The position numbers and the translations under genes are program-made. A stretch of DNA of 28,653 bases from an uncultured Lachnospiraceae bacterium (lineage in GTDB: Bacteria > Bacillota > Clostridia > Lachnospirales > Lachnospiraceae). The notes under the pieces were generated by a model. It saw nothing but the letters and a program-made list of their open reading frames with translations. It made no database searches and was not told the DNA's origin. Every line of letters starts with the position of its first letter. Position 1 is the first letter of the stretch. Positions 16,915-25,220 of the stretch are shown here, one piece after another. Location: contig USKC01000006.1 of NCBI GenBank assembly GCA_900555195.1, positions 1 through 28,653 on the forward strand, read 5' to 3'.

Positions 16915-16982
16915 TGTTTAAGCCCGAAAAGCAAACAGGCAGCAGATAGCGGTTGTCATTCCGCCCTGCCCCATCCGGGTCT

Positions 16983-17174
16983 GTCCGGAGCCTGAGGCGT
17001 GCTTCCCAATGCCCTGGGACATTCTTTCCGCAGGGACGCTCTCTCTCCGTTAAAAACGTATCGGCACATAACGTGCCAAAAGACGGCGCGTAAGTGCCGA
17101 CGTTTTTAAAGGCCCCGCGGGAAGCATGCCATTGGTTCCAGGGAAGGGCAGGGCGTCTCAAGCAGGCTCCGGAC
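16983..17174. repeat. 192-bp imperfect inverted repeat
   Basis: Outer arms GTCCGGAGCCTG (16983-16994) and CAGGCTCCGGAC (17163-17174) are perfectly complementary. Nested inside are TTAAAAACG (17050-17058) with CGTTTTTAA (17101-17109), and GGCAC (17063-17067) with GTGCC (17094-17098). Weaker pairing lies between. It occupies the gap between the promoters of rfbD and mreB. It contains no supported gene; small frames there are by-products. It could insulate the two divergent units or be a decayed mobile element. Confidence 0.75.
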
Positions 17175-17234
17175 TGCGGCCCACGCGGGACTGGGATGAA
17201 TATCCCAAAAGTTTTAATTTTTTATGAAACCTCT

Positions 17235-17262
17235 TTGCAAGGCAGTTTTTTTGGGTTATAAT
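17235..17262 (+). promoter_or_regulatory. Predicted promoter upstream of mreB/mbl
   Basis: TTGCAA, 16 nt, TATAAT. It lies in an AT-rich stretch about 220 bp before the ATG, so the leader would be long. A perfect TTGACA at about 17327 with a poor -10 may be a second promoter. Confidence 0.55.
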
Positions 17263-17410
17263 AACCAATGGTATATTTTGCATTGAATTAGAAACGGGTA
17301 TTTTGACTGAAAATTAACAGTATTTTGACAAGTTCCGCTTTATCTGTTTTATGGAAGATAATTTGCAGAATGTATGCTTGAAGTACGGAGAATGGTTCAT
17401 AATAGAATAG

Positions 17411-17458
17411 AGACAACAATGCGCAGGAGCCTCATGGAAATAGATTTCTGCGCTGTCT
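17411..17458 (+). other. Leader hairpin before mreB/mbl
   Basis: AGACA and GCGCAG (17411-17426) pair with CTGCGC and TGTCT (17448-17458), with a 5-nt bulge on the left arm. It ends 11 nt before the GGAGG ribosome binding site, so folding could influence translation. No T-run follows. Confidence 0.35.
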
Positions 17459-17480
17459 TCATTTAGAATGGAGGAAATGT

Positions 17481-18476
17481 ATGCAGTATACGGATATTGG
17501 AATCGACCTGGGAACAGCCAGCATTTTGGTGTATATCAGAGGAAAGGGAGTCGTGTTAAAGGAGCCGAGCGTTGTGGCCTTTGACAGGGACACGAATAAA
17601 ATTAAGGCGATTGGAGAAGATGCCAGGCTGATGTTGGGACGTACGCCTGGCAACATTGTAGCTGTCAGACCTCTGCGTCAGGGCGTAATTTCTGATTATA
17701 CCGTTACGGAGAAAATGTTAAAGCATTTCATACAGAAGGCGCTTGGAAGAAAGACGTTCCGCAAGCCCCGCATCGCTGTGTGCGTTCCCAGCGGCGTGAC
17801 AGAGGTGGAGAAGAAAGCTGTGGAGGACGCCACCTATCAGGCAGGCGCGAGAGAAGTGTCCATCATTGAGGAACCCATCGCGGCAGCAATCGGGGCGGGA
17901 ATTGATATTTCCAGACCCTGTGGCAACATGATCGTGGATATTGGAGGCGGAACATCGGATATTGCGGTGATCTCGCTTGGAGGCACGGTTGTGAGCGCAT
18001 CCATTAAGATTGCAGGCGATGATTTTGACGAGGCGATTGTCCGCTATATGCGTAAGAAACATAATCTGCTCATCGGAGAGAGAACGGCTGAGGATATCAA
18101 GATCAAGATAGGCTCCGCCTATAAGCGTCCTGAGCCGGACTACATGGATGTGAGAGGACGAAATCTTGTCACCGGTCTGCCCAAGACGGTGAAAGTGTCC
18201 TCTGAAGAGACGGAAGAAGCGCTGCGCGAGCCTACCCTGCAGATTGTGGAGGCGATTCACAGCGTATTGGAGAGAACTCCTCCGGAACTGGCTGCGGATA
18301 TCGCTGACAGAGGTATTGTGCTGACGGGCGGCGGAAGTCTGCTTCGCGGGCTGGAAGAACTGATTAGTGACAGAACGGGAATCAATACCATGACGGCGGA
18401 AGATCCGATGACCGCAGTGGCGATTGGAACGGGCAAGTATGTAGAATTCCTTGGCGGTTATAAAGACGAGATTTAA
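17481..18476 (+). CDS. mreB: MreB/Mbl-family rod shape-determining actin homologue
   Basis: 331 residues, normal length. This actin-like ATPase forms filaments under the membrane and guides lateral cell-wall synthesis. DIGIDLGTAS (5-14) is the first phosphate loop, EEPIAAAIGAG (130-140) and VDIGGGTSD (152-160) the second, and LTGGGSLLRG near residue 284 the adenosine motif. LLIGERTAEDIKIKIG and LERTPPELAADI are strongly conserved in MreB and Mbl. It lacks neighbouring mreC and mreD, which fits an Mbl or MreBH paralogue better than the main mreB copy; the subgroup is uncertain. GGAGG lies 6 nt before the ATG. A terminator follows. Confidence 0.93.
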   Translation: MQYTDIGIDLGTASILVYIRGKGVVLKEPSVVAFDRDTNKIKAIGEDARLMLGRTPGNIVAVRPLRQGVISDYTVTEKMLKHFIQKALGRKTFRKPRIAVCVPSGVTEVEKKAVEDATYQAGAREVSIIEEPIAAAIGAGIDISRPCGNMIVDIGGGTSDIAVISLGGTVVSASIKIAGDDFDEAIVRYMRKKHNLLIGERTAEDIKIKIGSAYKRPEPDYMDVRGRNLVTGLPKTVKVSSEETEEALREPTLQIVEAIHSVLERTPPELAADIADRGIVLTGGGSLLRGLEELISDRTGINTMTAEDPMTAVAIGTGKYVEFLGGYKDEI

Positions 18477-18498
18477 GACCGGATGAAGAAAAATGGCG

Positions 18499-18526
18499 AG
18501 GCTGCTCCGATGGGGTAGCCTTTTTT
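18499..18526 (+). terminator. Rho-independent terminator after mreB/mbl
   Basis: AGGCTGCTCC and GGGGTAGCCT around GAT, with two G-U pairs, followed by a T-run. It ends 28 bp before the preferred recD2 start, so recD2 expression depends on readthrough or on an unseen promoter. Confidence 0.8.
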
Positions 18527-18554
18527 GCCATGGGGCGTACAGGAGAGGCGCGAG

Positions 18555-20813
18555 TTGGAAAAGGTAGCGGGTTATGTAGAGCATATCATATACAGAAATG
18601 CGGATAACGGTTATACGGTTTTTGAACTGGCTGCGGATGGGGAAGAGGTTACCTGCGTTGGAACATTCCAGATGATTGATGAGGGAGAAAGCCTGGAACT
18701 GTCCGGCGGCTATGTGGAGCACGCCGTATATGGCAGCCAATTCCGTGTGGAGCAGTATAAACAGGTGGAACTGGAAGATGAACGCAGCATTGAGCGATAT
18801 CTCGGTTCCGGAGCGATTAGGGGTGTGGGGCCATCCCTTGCAGCGCGCATTGTGAAGAAGTTTGGAAAAGACACGTTCCGGATCATGGAAGAGGAACCGG
18901 AGCGGCTTGCGGAAGTCAAGGGGATCAGCGACCGCAGCGCCAGACAGATCAGTGAACAGGTGGAAGAGAAAAAGGGCATGCGCGAAGCCATGCTTTATCT
19001 GCAGAAGTTCGGGATTTCCAATACCCTCGCTGTGAAGATCTACAAAACCTATGAGATGGAACTGTACCATATTCTGGAAGAAAATCCCTATCGCCTTGCG
19101 GAAGACATTGATGGAATCGGATTCAGACGGGCGGATGAGCTGGCGAGCCGGATAGGGATCCATACGGATTCGGATTTCAGAATCCGCAGCGGAATTTTGT
19201 ATACCATGCAGCTGGCAGCTATGGACGGCCATACCTATCTTCCGCGGCAGCTTCTCGTGACGAAGGCGGCGCAGCTTCTGGGACTGGCGGAAGAATATGT
19301 GGACATTCAGATCCCGAATCTGGCCATGGATAAGAAACTGGTGCTCAAACAGGAAGGGGAAGAGACCTGCGTTTACGCAGCCTCCTATTATTATACGGAA
19401 CTTTCCTGCGCCAGCCTGCTGCGGGAATTAAATGTGAACATGGTATTTGGAGATGAGCTGCTGCCTTCTGAGGAAGAGAAGGTGATGGCACAGATACGGA
19501 GGCTGGCAGAGAGCGCCGGAATTGAATTGGAAGAACTGCAGCAGCGGGCAGTGCTGGAATGCATCAAACATGGCCTGATGATCCTCACGGGAGGGCCGGG
19601 TACAGGAAAGACTACGACCATTAATACTATCATCAGGTACTTTGCGGCGGAGGATATGGATATCCTGTTGGCCGCGCCGACGGGGCGGGCGGCTAAGCGG
19701 ATGACGGAGGCCACGGGATATGAGGCAAGGACCATTCACCGGCTTCTGGAACTGTCAGGCAGGCCGGAGGAAGGGGAAAATGGCCTTTCGGCCGCATCTC
19801 CAGCCCGCTTTGAACGGAATGAAGAGAATCCTCTGGAGGCGGATGTGGTGATCGTGGATGAGATGTCCATGGTGGATATACACCTGTTCTGCGCGCTCCT
19901 GAAAGCGGTCACGCCGGGTACTCGCCTGGTGCTGGTGGGGGATGTGAATCAGCTTCCTTCCGTAGGGCCCGGACAGGTTCTTCGGGATTTGATCCGAAGC
20001 GGCGCGTTTCCGGTTGTGGAGCTGAAGAAGATTTTTCGTCAGGCTGGCGGCAGCGACATCGTGTTGAATGCGCATAAAATCAATGAAGGGCAGGACATCG
20101 CCCTAGATAATAAAAGCAGGGATTTCTTTTTCCTGGAGAGGGAAAACGTTCAGGTGATCTATAAACATATGATTCTCTTGATTCGGGAAAAGCTGCCGCG
20201 TTATGTGCAGGCTGGCCCTCTGGATATCCAGGTGCTCACGCCTATGAGAAAGGGGAATCTGGGAGTGGAAACGCTCAACCAGATTCTGCAGGAATATCTG
20301 AACCCGAAATCTCCTTCCAAGAAAGAACACCAGACGCCGTCTGCGCTGTTTCGGGAGGGGGATAAGGTGATGCAGACAAAAAACAATTATCAGCTGGAGT
20401 GGGAGGTCGTGAGTAAATACGGCATTCCGGTGGATCGGGGAGTAGGGATTTTCAATGGGGATATGGGGATCCTGAAGCAGATCGATGATTATGCACAGAC
20501 GGTTGTGGTGGAATTTGACGAACACAGGCAGGTGACCTACAGCTTTGAGCAGCTGTCCGAATTGGAACTGGCTTATGCCATCACCATTCATAAATCGCAG
20601 GGGAGCGAGTATCCTGCGGTAATCATGCCGTTGCTGGGAGGGCCGAGGATGCTGTTCAACAGGAATCTGCTCTATACAGGAGTGACCCGCGCCAAGAATT
20701 GTGTGACAATCCTGGGAAGCAGCCAGGTGGTTCGGGAAATGATCGCCAATGAGAGCGAAGCGAAGCGTTATACAGGATTATGCGTGAGAATCCGGGAAAT
20801 TATGGCCCAATAG
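18555..20813 (+). CDS. recD2: RecD2-family DNA helicase
   Basis: 752 residues from the TTG at 18555, which has AGGAG 9 nt upstream. An ATG at 18525 lies inside the T-run of a terminator and has no ribosome binding site. RecD2 is a 5'-3' superfamily 1B helicase acting in DNA repair without RecBC. The N-terminal OB-like region (YVEHIIYRNADNGYTVFEL) is followed by helix-hairpin-helix repeats (GVGPSLAARIV and VKGISDRSARQI). Walker A GGPGTGKTTT is at 346-355, then VIVDEMSMVD, LVLVGDVNQLPSVGPGQ, and near the end TIHKSQGSEY and LYTGVTRAK. The comF gene begins 6 bp after its stop. All helicase motifs are intact. Confidence 0.95.
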   Translation: MEKVAGYVEHIIYRNADNGYTVFELAADGEEVTCVGTFQMIDEGESLELSGGYVEHAVYGSQFRVEQYKQVELEDERSIERYLGSGAIRGVGPSLAARIVKKFGKDTFRIMEEEPERLAEVKGISDRSARQISEQVEEKKGMREAMLYLQKFGISNTLAVKIYKTYEMELYHILEENPYRLAEDIDGIGFRRADELASRIGIHTDSDFRIRSGILYTMQLAAMDGHTYLPRQLLVTKAAQLLGLAEEYVDIQIPNLAMDKKLVLKQEGEETCVYAASYYYTELSCASLLRELNVNMVFGDELLPSEEEKVMAQIRRLAESAGIELEELQQRAVLECIKHGLMILTGGPGTGKTTTINTIIRYFAAEDMDILLAAPTGRAAKRMTEATGYEARTIHRLLELSGRPEEGENGLSAASPARFERNEENPLEADVVIVDEMSMVDIHLFCALLKAVTPGTRLVLVGDVNQLPSVGPGQVLRDLIRSGAFPVVELKKIFRQAGGSDIVLNAHKINEGQDIALDNKSRDFFFLERENVQVIYKHMILLIREKLPRYVQAGPLDIQVLTPMRKGNLGVETLNQILQEYLNPKSPSKKEHQTPSALFREGDKVMQTKNNYQLEWEVVSKYGIPVDRGVGIFNGDMGILKQIDDYAQTVVVEFDEHRQVTYSFEQLSELELAYAITIHKSQGSEYPAVIMPLLGGPRMLFNRNLLYTGVTRAKNCVTILGSSQVVREMIANESEAKRYTGLCVRIREIMAQ

Positions 20814-20819
20814 GAGGCT

Positions 20820-21557
20820 ATGCGTAAAAGGATTATAAAAAAGGCAAAGAACGCGGCGGGTATTTTCTGCAGCCTGCTGTATCCCAGGAGGTGTCCGGTC
20901 TGTGACCGGCCGGTGAAACCGGGGTGGGGATTGATCTGTCCGTCTTGTGCGGACAGACTGGTCTATATCCATGAGCCGGTCTGCAGAAAGTGCGGAAAGC
21001 AGCTTCAGGAGGAAGGGGAAGAATTCTGCTACGATTGCAGACGGCGCAGGCATTACTATGACAGAGGCCTGGCATTATATTCCTATCCGTGCATCCGGCA
21101 GACCATATATCGTTTGAAATACGGCGGGAGAAGAGAATATGCGCAGTATCTGGGAGGCATGCTGGCGGAACGCCTGGGAAAGGAGATCCTTTCCTGGAAG
21201 CCGGATGCGCTGGTGCCTGTGCCCCTGCATCCGGCCAGGGAGAGAAAGCGGGGATATAATCAGGCGGAACTGTTGGCCCAAGAATTGGGGAGCAGGCTTG
21301 GAATTCCGGTGTTATCCAATTACCTGATCCGGGTCAAAAATACCCTTCCGCAGAAGGAACTGGAAGGAGAAAAGCGCCAAAATAATTTGAAAAAAGCTTT
21401 TAAAATCATACCAAATGATGTAAAATTAAATACGATTGTAATTATTGATGACATTTATACCACTGGAAGCACGGTGGATGCGGCGGCCTTGGAATGCCGA
21501 CGGGCCGGTATCAGTCATATCTTTTTTGTGGCCCTGGCGATTGGGAAAGGGCTGTAG
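20820..21557 (+). CDS. comF: ComF-family phosphoribosyltransferase-like protein
   Basis: 245 residues. Four CxxC pairs (25-28, 40-43, 55-58, 70-73) form the N-terminal zinc-binding region of ComF/GntX proteins. The C-terminal half is a type I phosphoribosyltransferase fold with VPVPLHPARERKRGYNQAELLA and the PRPP loop IIDDIYTTGST at about 208-218. ComF is required for natural transformation in Bacillus and interacts with the competence helicase machinery. The start follows AGGAGG closely and lies 6 bp after recD2, so the two are coupled. A short AT-rich patch (about 21385-21450) near the PRPP-loop codons contrasts with the GC-rich surroundings. Confidence 0.93.
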   Translation: MRKRIIKKAKNAAGIFCSLLYPRRCPVCDRPVKPGWGLICPSCADRLVYIHEPVCRKCGKQLQEEGEEFCYDCRRRRHYYDRGLALYSYPCIRQTIYRLKYGGRREYAQYLGGMLAERLGKEILSWKPDALVPVPLHPARERKRGYNQAELLAQELGSRLGIPVLSNYLIRVKNTLPQKELEGEKRQNNLKKAFKIIPNDVKLNTIVIIDDIYTTGSTVDAAALECRRAGISHIFFVALAIGKGL

Positions 21558-21575
21558 AAGGGAAAGAGGCTTGTT

Positions 21576-21977
21576 ATGATAAATGAAGAAAAAGTGGCAA
21601 CCATGACCCGGATGGCGGCATATGAAAAACGGCAGGGACGGCGGGATGAAGAGATCTGCAGCTATTTCAGAAGCGATTATGTGGGCTTTCAGCTGCTTAA
21701 GACCTGGATCTATACCACCATTGCTTTCGCAATCCTGGTGGGTATCTACGCGGTGTACCGCATTGACGCCATTATGGAAAGGTTTTACAGCCTGTCTGTG
21801 GATGGAATATGGGATCTGGGCAAAAGAATGGCTTTGGCTTACGTTATTTTGTGCGCGATATACTTGGCGATCACTTGGATAGTCTCCCATGTGACATACA
21901 GCAAGGCATTTAAAGAAACGGTTCTCTTTGACAAAATGTTGACGGAAATTGACGGGAGTGAGGAAGAGGAGGAATGA
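21576..21977 (+). CDS. Small two-helix membrane protein, function unknown
   Basis: 133 residues, not recognised as a named family. The first ~40 residues are charged (MTRMAAYEKRQGRRDEEICS). Two membrane segments follow (about 42-62 and 86-106), and the protein ends in an acidic tail (EIDGSEEEEE). Both termini are predicted to be cytoplasmic. It starts 18 bp after comF and precedes another unknown membrane protein and cdaA. Gene spacing suggests one transcript from recD2 to glmM. Its place next to cdaA raises the possibility of a link to c-di-AMP or envelope control, but nothing in the sequence proves it. Confidence 0.8.
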   Translation: MINEEKVATMTRMAAYEKRQGRRDEEICSYFRSDYVGFQLLKTWIYTTIAFAILVGIYAVYRIDAIMERFYSLSVDGIWDLGKRMALAYVILCAIYLAITWIVSHVTYSKAFKETVLFDKMLTEIDGSEEEEE

Positions 21978-22022
21978 TATCTGCGGCGTAGGAAACGTCC
22001 GGATTTCCTGAGAGGAATTTTT

Positions 22023-23003
22023 ATGACAACATCATTGCTGGTAATTCGAGAATATATAAGAAATTTCTATGTAAAATATGAAGAATATATCATACCGCTT
22101 TTGAAATTCCTGCTCGCATTGGCCTGCCTGCTGATGATTAATGGGGAACTGGGGTATATGACGCAGCTGAACGGGATAGCGGTGGTGTTAATCGTATCCC
22201 TGCTCTGCTCTTTTATGCCGAAGAACTTTTTGTTGTTTGTGGCGGCAGGATTTGTGACCCTGCATCTGTATGAGGTGTCGCTTGAATGCGCTGCCATCGC
22301 CTTGGTCATTTTTTTGCTGCTGTTTTTGCTGTACTTCAGATTCTCCCCGAAGAGTTCTGCGCTTGTGGTGATTACGCCGATGCTGTTTGTGCTGAGGGTT
22401 CCCTATGCTGCCCCGATCCTGGCCGGCCTTCTGGGCAATCCGTTTTCAGCGGTGACCGTTGCCTGCGGAGTGATCGTATACTATATGATCAGCTATATGT
22501 CAGCGAATGCTTCCATGCTGGGGGCTACTGAGACCGAGGCTATGGTTCAGAGGATTCGGGATATATTGGATGGGGTGATCGGAAACAGGGAGATGCAGAT
22601 TGTGGTCGCTGCGTTTGCGGTGACAGTGATTCTGGTATATCTGGTGAGAAGGCTGTCCGTGGACTATGCGTGGACCATTGCCATCATCAGCGGCGTGCTG
22701 CTGGATATTGTCATTCTTCTGGTTGGAGATCTGATCTATGAGGCTTCTTTTTCGATCGGAGGGGTGCTTCTTGGAAGCATTGCAGCAGCGGTGCTGGCTT
22801 TTCTGGTACAGTTCTTCCGATTTAACCTGGATTATTCCAGAGTGGAAAAGGTGCAGTTTGAGGACGAGGAGTATTATTATTATGTGAAGGCGGTACCCAA
22901 GATGGCGGTATCAACGCCTGAGAAAAAAGTGAAAAAAATAACGACACAGCGCAATAACCGCAAGGTGAGACATACGAATATGCGGGACGCTGTGCATAAA
23001 TAG
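22023..23003 (+). CDS. Polytopic membrane protein encoded before cdaA, function unknown
   Basis: 326 residues with about eight or nine membrane segments between residues 23 and 265. The cytoplasmic tail starts with an acidic and aromatic stretch (FEDEEYYYYVKAV) and ends strongly basic (KKVKKITTQRNNRKVRH). I do not recognise a named family. The fold could be a permease or an envelope scaffold. It starts 45 bp after the small membrane protein gene with GAGAGG upstream, and ends 9 bp before cdaA. Conservation of this place in relatives would support a role with the diadenylate cyclase, itself a membrane protein regulated by membrane partners. That is inference. Confidence 0.8.
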   Translation: MTTSLLVIREYIRNFYVKYEEYIIPLLKFLLALACLLMINGELGYMTQLNGIAVVLIVSLLCSFMPKNFLLFVAAGFVTLHLYEVSLECAAIALVIFLLLFLLYFRFSPKSSALVVITPMLFVLRVPYAAPILAGLLGNPFSAVTVACGVIVYYMISYMSANASMLGATETEAMVQRIRDILDGVIGNREMQIVVAAFAVTVILVYLVRRLSVDYAWTIAIISGVLLDIVILLVGDLIYEASFSIGGVLLGSIAAAVLAFLVQFFRFNLDYSRVEKVQFEDEEYYYYVKAVPKMAVSTPEKKVKKITTQRNNRKVRHTNMRDAVHK

Positions 23004-23012
23004 CGGGTCTGA

Positions 23013-23888
23013 ATGAATATGGAATTGATTAGAACCTTTGCGGATAATTATCTGTCACGGATTCCATCCCTTCAGGTGACGGATATTGTAGAAATTATTA
23101 TCATATCCTTTGTGGTATACCATATCATGGTGTGGATAAGAAATACAAAAGCCTGGGTGATTGTAAAGGGCGTTGTATTCATCATGGTATTCATTCTGGT
23201 GGCGGCATTCTTTGAGATGAACACGATCCTTTGGATCGCGCAGAACGCGCTTATGTATGGCGCGTTTGGCCTGCTCGTCATCCTCCAGCCGGAACTGCGC
23301 AATGCGCTGGAACAGCTGGGTAAGAAGGAGTTTCTTTCCACCATTATTCCCTTTGAGTCAGGGAAGAGCGCTGCAGGGCTGTTTTCGGATAAGACGGTCC
23401 ATGAAATTGCAAAAGCGTGTGTGGACATGGGCAAGGTGAAAACCGGAGCCCTTATTGTCGTTGCGCAGAACGACCCGCTGATGGAGTATGAAAGAACGGG
23501 GATCGCGGTGGATGGCATTGTGACCAGCCAGCTGCTGATTAATATTTTTGAGCATAATACGCCGCTGCACGATGGCGCCGTGATCGTCCGGGGAGACCGG
23601 ATCACCTCTGCCACCTGTTATCTGCCTCTTTCTGATAACATGTCCTTAAGCAAGGAACTGGGAACCAGACACAGGGCGGGCGTTGGCGTATCCGAGGTGA
23701 CGGATTCCATGACGGTGATCGTTTCGGAGGAAACAGGAAGCATCAGCGTGGCTTACGAAGGCAGGCTTTCCCGCGGCCTTACGGGTCCGGAATTGGAAGA
23801 AGAATTAAAAAAGATCCAGAACAAGCCGGCCGCAGAAAAGGAACGCAAGATCTGGAAAGGGTGGCCGAAGAATGAAAAAAACAAATAA
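23013..23888 (+). CDS. cdaA: Diadenylate cyclase CdaA (DacA)
   Basis: 291 residues. It makes c-di-AMP from two ATP at the membrane. There are three N-terminal membrane segments (about 22-42, 47-67, 72-90), then the DAC domain with the DGA motif at 187-189 (LHDGAVIV) and RHR at 219-221 (GTRHRAGVG), the two nucleotide-binding signatures of active cyclases. Both are intact. No strong ribosome binding site precedes the ATG, which lies 9 bp after the upstream stop; reinitiation is likely, and the second Met (residue 3) is an alternative start. The gene overlaps cdaR by 17 bp and is followed by glmM, the conserved Firmicutes arrangement. Known partners CdaR and GlmM modulate CdaA. Confidence 0.97.
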   Translation: MNMELIRTFADNYLSRIPSLQVTDIVEIIIISFVVYHIMVWIRNTKAWVIVKGVVFIMVFILVAAFFEMNTILWIAQNALMYGAFGLLVILQPELRNALEQLGKKEFLSTIIPFESGKSAAGLFSDKTVHEIAKACVDMGKVKTGALIVVAQNDPLMEYERTGIAVDGIVTSQLLINIFEHNTPLHDGAVIVRGDRITSATCYLPLSDNMSLSKELGTRHRAGVGVSEVTDSMTVIVSEETGSISVAYEGRLSRGLTGPELEEELKKIQNKPAAEKERKIWKGWPKNEKNK

Positions 23889-25182
23889 ACTGCTGCATAA
23901 CATCGGCCTGAAAATCATGGCGGTGATTTTCGCGATTCTGCTTTGGCTGGTTTCTGTAAACATCAATAATCCGATGGGGACGCAATCTTACCGGAATATC
24001 CAGGTGGAGCTGAAGAATACCAATTTGCTTACGGATGCGGGCAAGACATATGAGGTGCTGGATGATACGGATTCGCTGACGGTTACGATACGCGCCAGCC
24101 GCAGCGTGCTGGAAGGTATCAGCGCTTCAGACATTACCGCTACGGCCGATTTTTCGGAATTGTCCTTTACAAATACGGTGCCGATCCGGCTTTCTGTCAG
24201 CAATACGCAGGAGCGTGAAATCCAGGAGATACGCGGAAGCATTGATATGGTGAAGCTGGAAGTGGAAAACAGAATAGAACGTCAGCTGGTGATCGACATT
24301 GTGCAGTCAGGAAGTCCGGCGGACGGGTATGTGGTGAGCAGAGTGTCCACGACAGATGGCAATGCGCTGAAAATTTCCGGTCCGGAGTCCCTGATTTCCC
24401 AGGTGGAACAGGCTGTTGTGGAGGCAGATGTGAATGGCCTTACAGAAAGCATTAATATTACTGAGCCCATCAAGCTATTGAATGCGGATGGCGAAGAGAT
24501 TACGGATAACCGGATCGTTAAGAGCATCAGTACGACGAATCTGTCTATTACCATCCTGGAGACGAAAGAGGTGCCGATCAGTTTGTCAGTAACCGGGGAA
24601 CCGGCAGCAGGATATGTTGCTACAGGAGAGATCAGCTGCGCGCCGGAGACTGTAACCATAGCCGGCAGGAGCAACGTGCTGGATGGAATTTCGGAGATCA
24701 CGATACCAGCAGAAGAATTGGATTTGACAGGGGCTACGGAAGATGTAACCCAATTGATTGATATACAGAATTATCTTCCTGAAGGAGTGTCCTTGGTGAA
24801 TACTTCGGACGAATTCAGTGGAAAAGTAGCTGTAACGGTGAACATTGAACCGCTTGTGGACAGGACAGGCGAGTTGGCTCAGGCTAGGATTCAAATACAG
24901 AATGTTCCGGAAGGCTATCAGGTGTCTCTAGTGGCGGAGGAACCAGTATCCATTAGGCTAAGAGGGCTGCAGGATAATCTGAACCAGGTAGCCATTGGAG
25001 AACTTACAGGAATAATTGATGTGGCTGCATGGATGCAGAATCAAGGCTTGACGGAGTTGGAAGAAGGAACAGTACAGATGGAGGTAAGCGTTCTGTTGCC
25101 GGATGGCGTGAGCCTGGCGCAGAATGTGGTTGCTTCGGTGAATATTGTCAGAACGGTTCAGGAATCGACAGTAAGCGAATAA
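23872..25182 (+). CDS. cdaR: CdaR, YbbR-domain regulator of CdaA
   Basis: 436 residues. One N-terminal membrane anchor (about 10-28, ending LWLVSVNINNP) is followed by about four extracytoplasmic YbbR repeats. Each contains a VTIRASRSVLEGIS-like or VTIAGRSNVLDGIS-like segment; such segments are visible near residues 65, 165 and 260. The LWLVSVN-type anchor followed by repeats is diagnostic for CdaR. In Bacillus and Listeria it binds CdaA and adjusts c-di-AMP output. It overlaps cdaA by 17 bp, so equal dosage through coupling is expected. glmM starts 38 bp later. Nothing is truncated. Confidence 0.95.
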   Translation: MKKTNKLLHNIGLKIMAVIFAILLWLVSVNINNPMGTQSYRNIQVELKNTNLLTDAGKTYEVLDDTDSLTVTIRASRSVLEGISASDITATADFSELSFTNTVPIRLSVSNTQEREIQEIRGSIDMVKLEVENRIERQLVIDIVQSGSPADGYVVSRVSTTDGNALKISGPESLISQVEQAVVEADVNGLTESINITEPIKLLNADGEEITDNRIVKSISTTNLSITILETKEVPISLSVTGEPAAGYVATGEISCAPETVTIAGRSNVLDGISEITIPAEELDLTGATEDVTQLIDIQNYLPEGVSLVNTSDEFSGKVAVTVNIEPLVDRTGELAQARIQIQNVPEGYQVSLVAEEPVSIRLRGLQDNLNQVAIGELTGIIDVAAWMQNQGLTELEEGTVQMEVSVLLPDGVSLAQNVVASVNIVRTVQESTVSE

Positions 25183-25220
25183 AATCCATGGAGATTGCCT
25201 GGAAGAATGAGAGGAAAAAG

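Noticed and set aside
18525..18554. ATG at 18525 as the start of recD2
   Set aside because: It overlaps the T-run of the mreB terminator and has no ribosome binding site, while the TTG at 18555 has one and begins where RecD2 homology begins.
17718..19232. Long minus-strand frame of 504 codons
   Set aside because: Antisense to mreB and recD2, crosses a terminator, and has no recognisable domain.
21385..21450. AT-rich patch in comF as a possible internal promoter
   Set aside because: Several A/T-rich hexamers are present, but no -35/-10 pair with acceptable spacing was found; the patch covers conserved PRPP-loop codons.
25029..25220. N-terminal extension of the glmM frame
   Set aside because: The extension overlaps the end of cdaR in another frame; the family start MARLFGTDG at 25221 has its own ribosome binding site.
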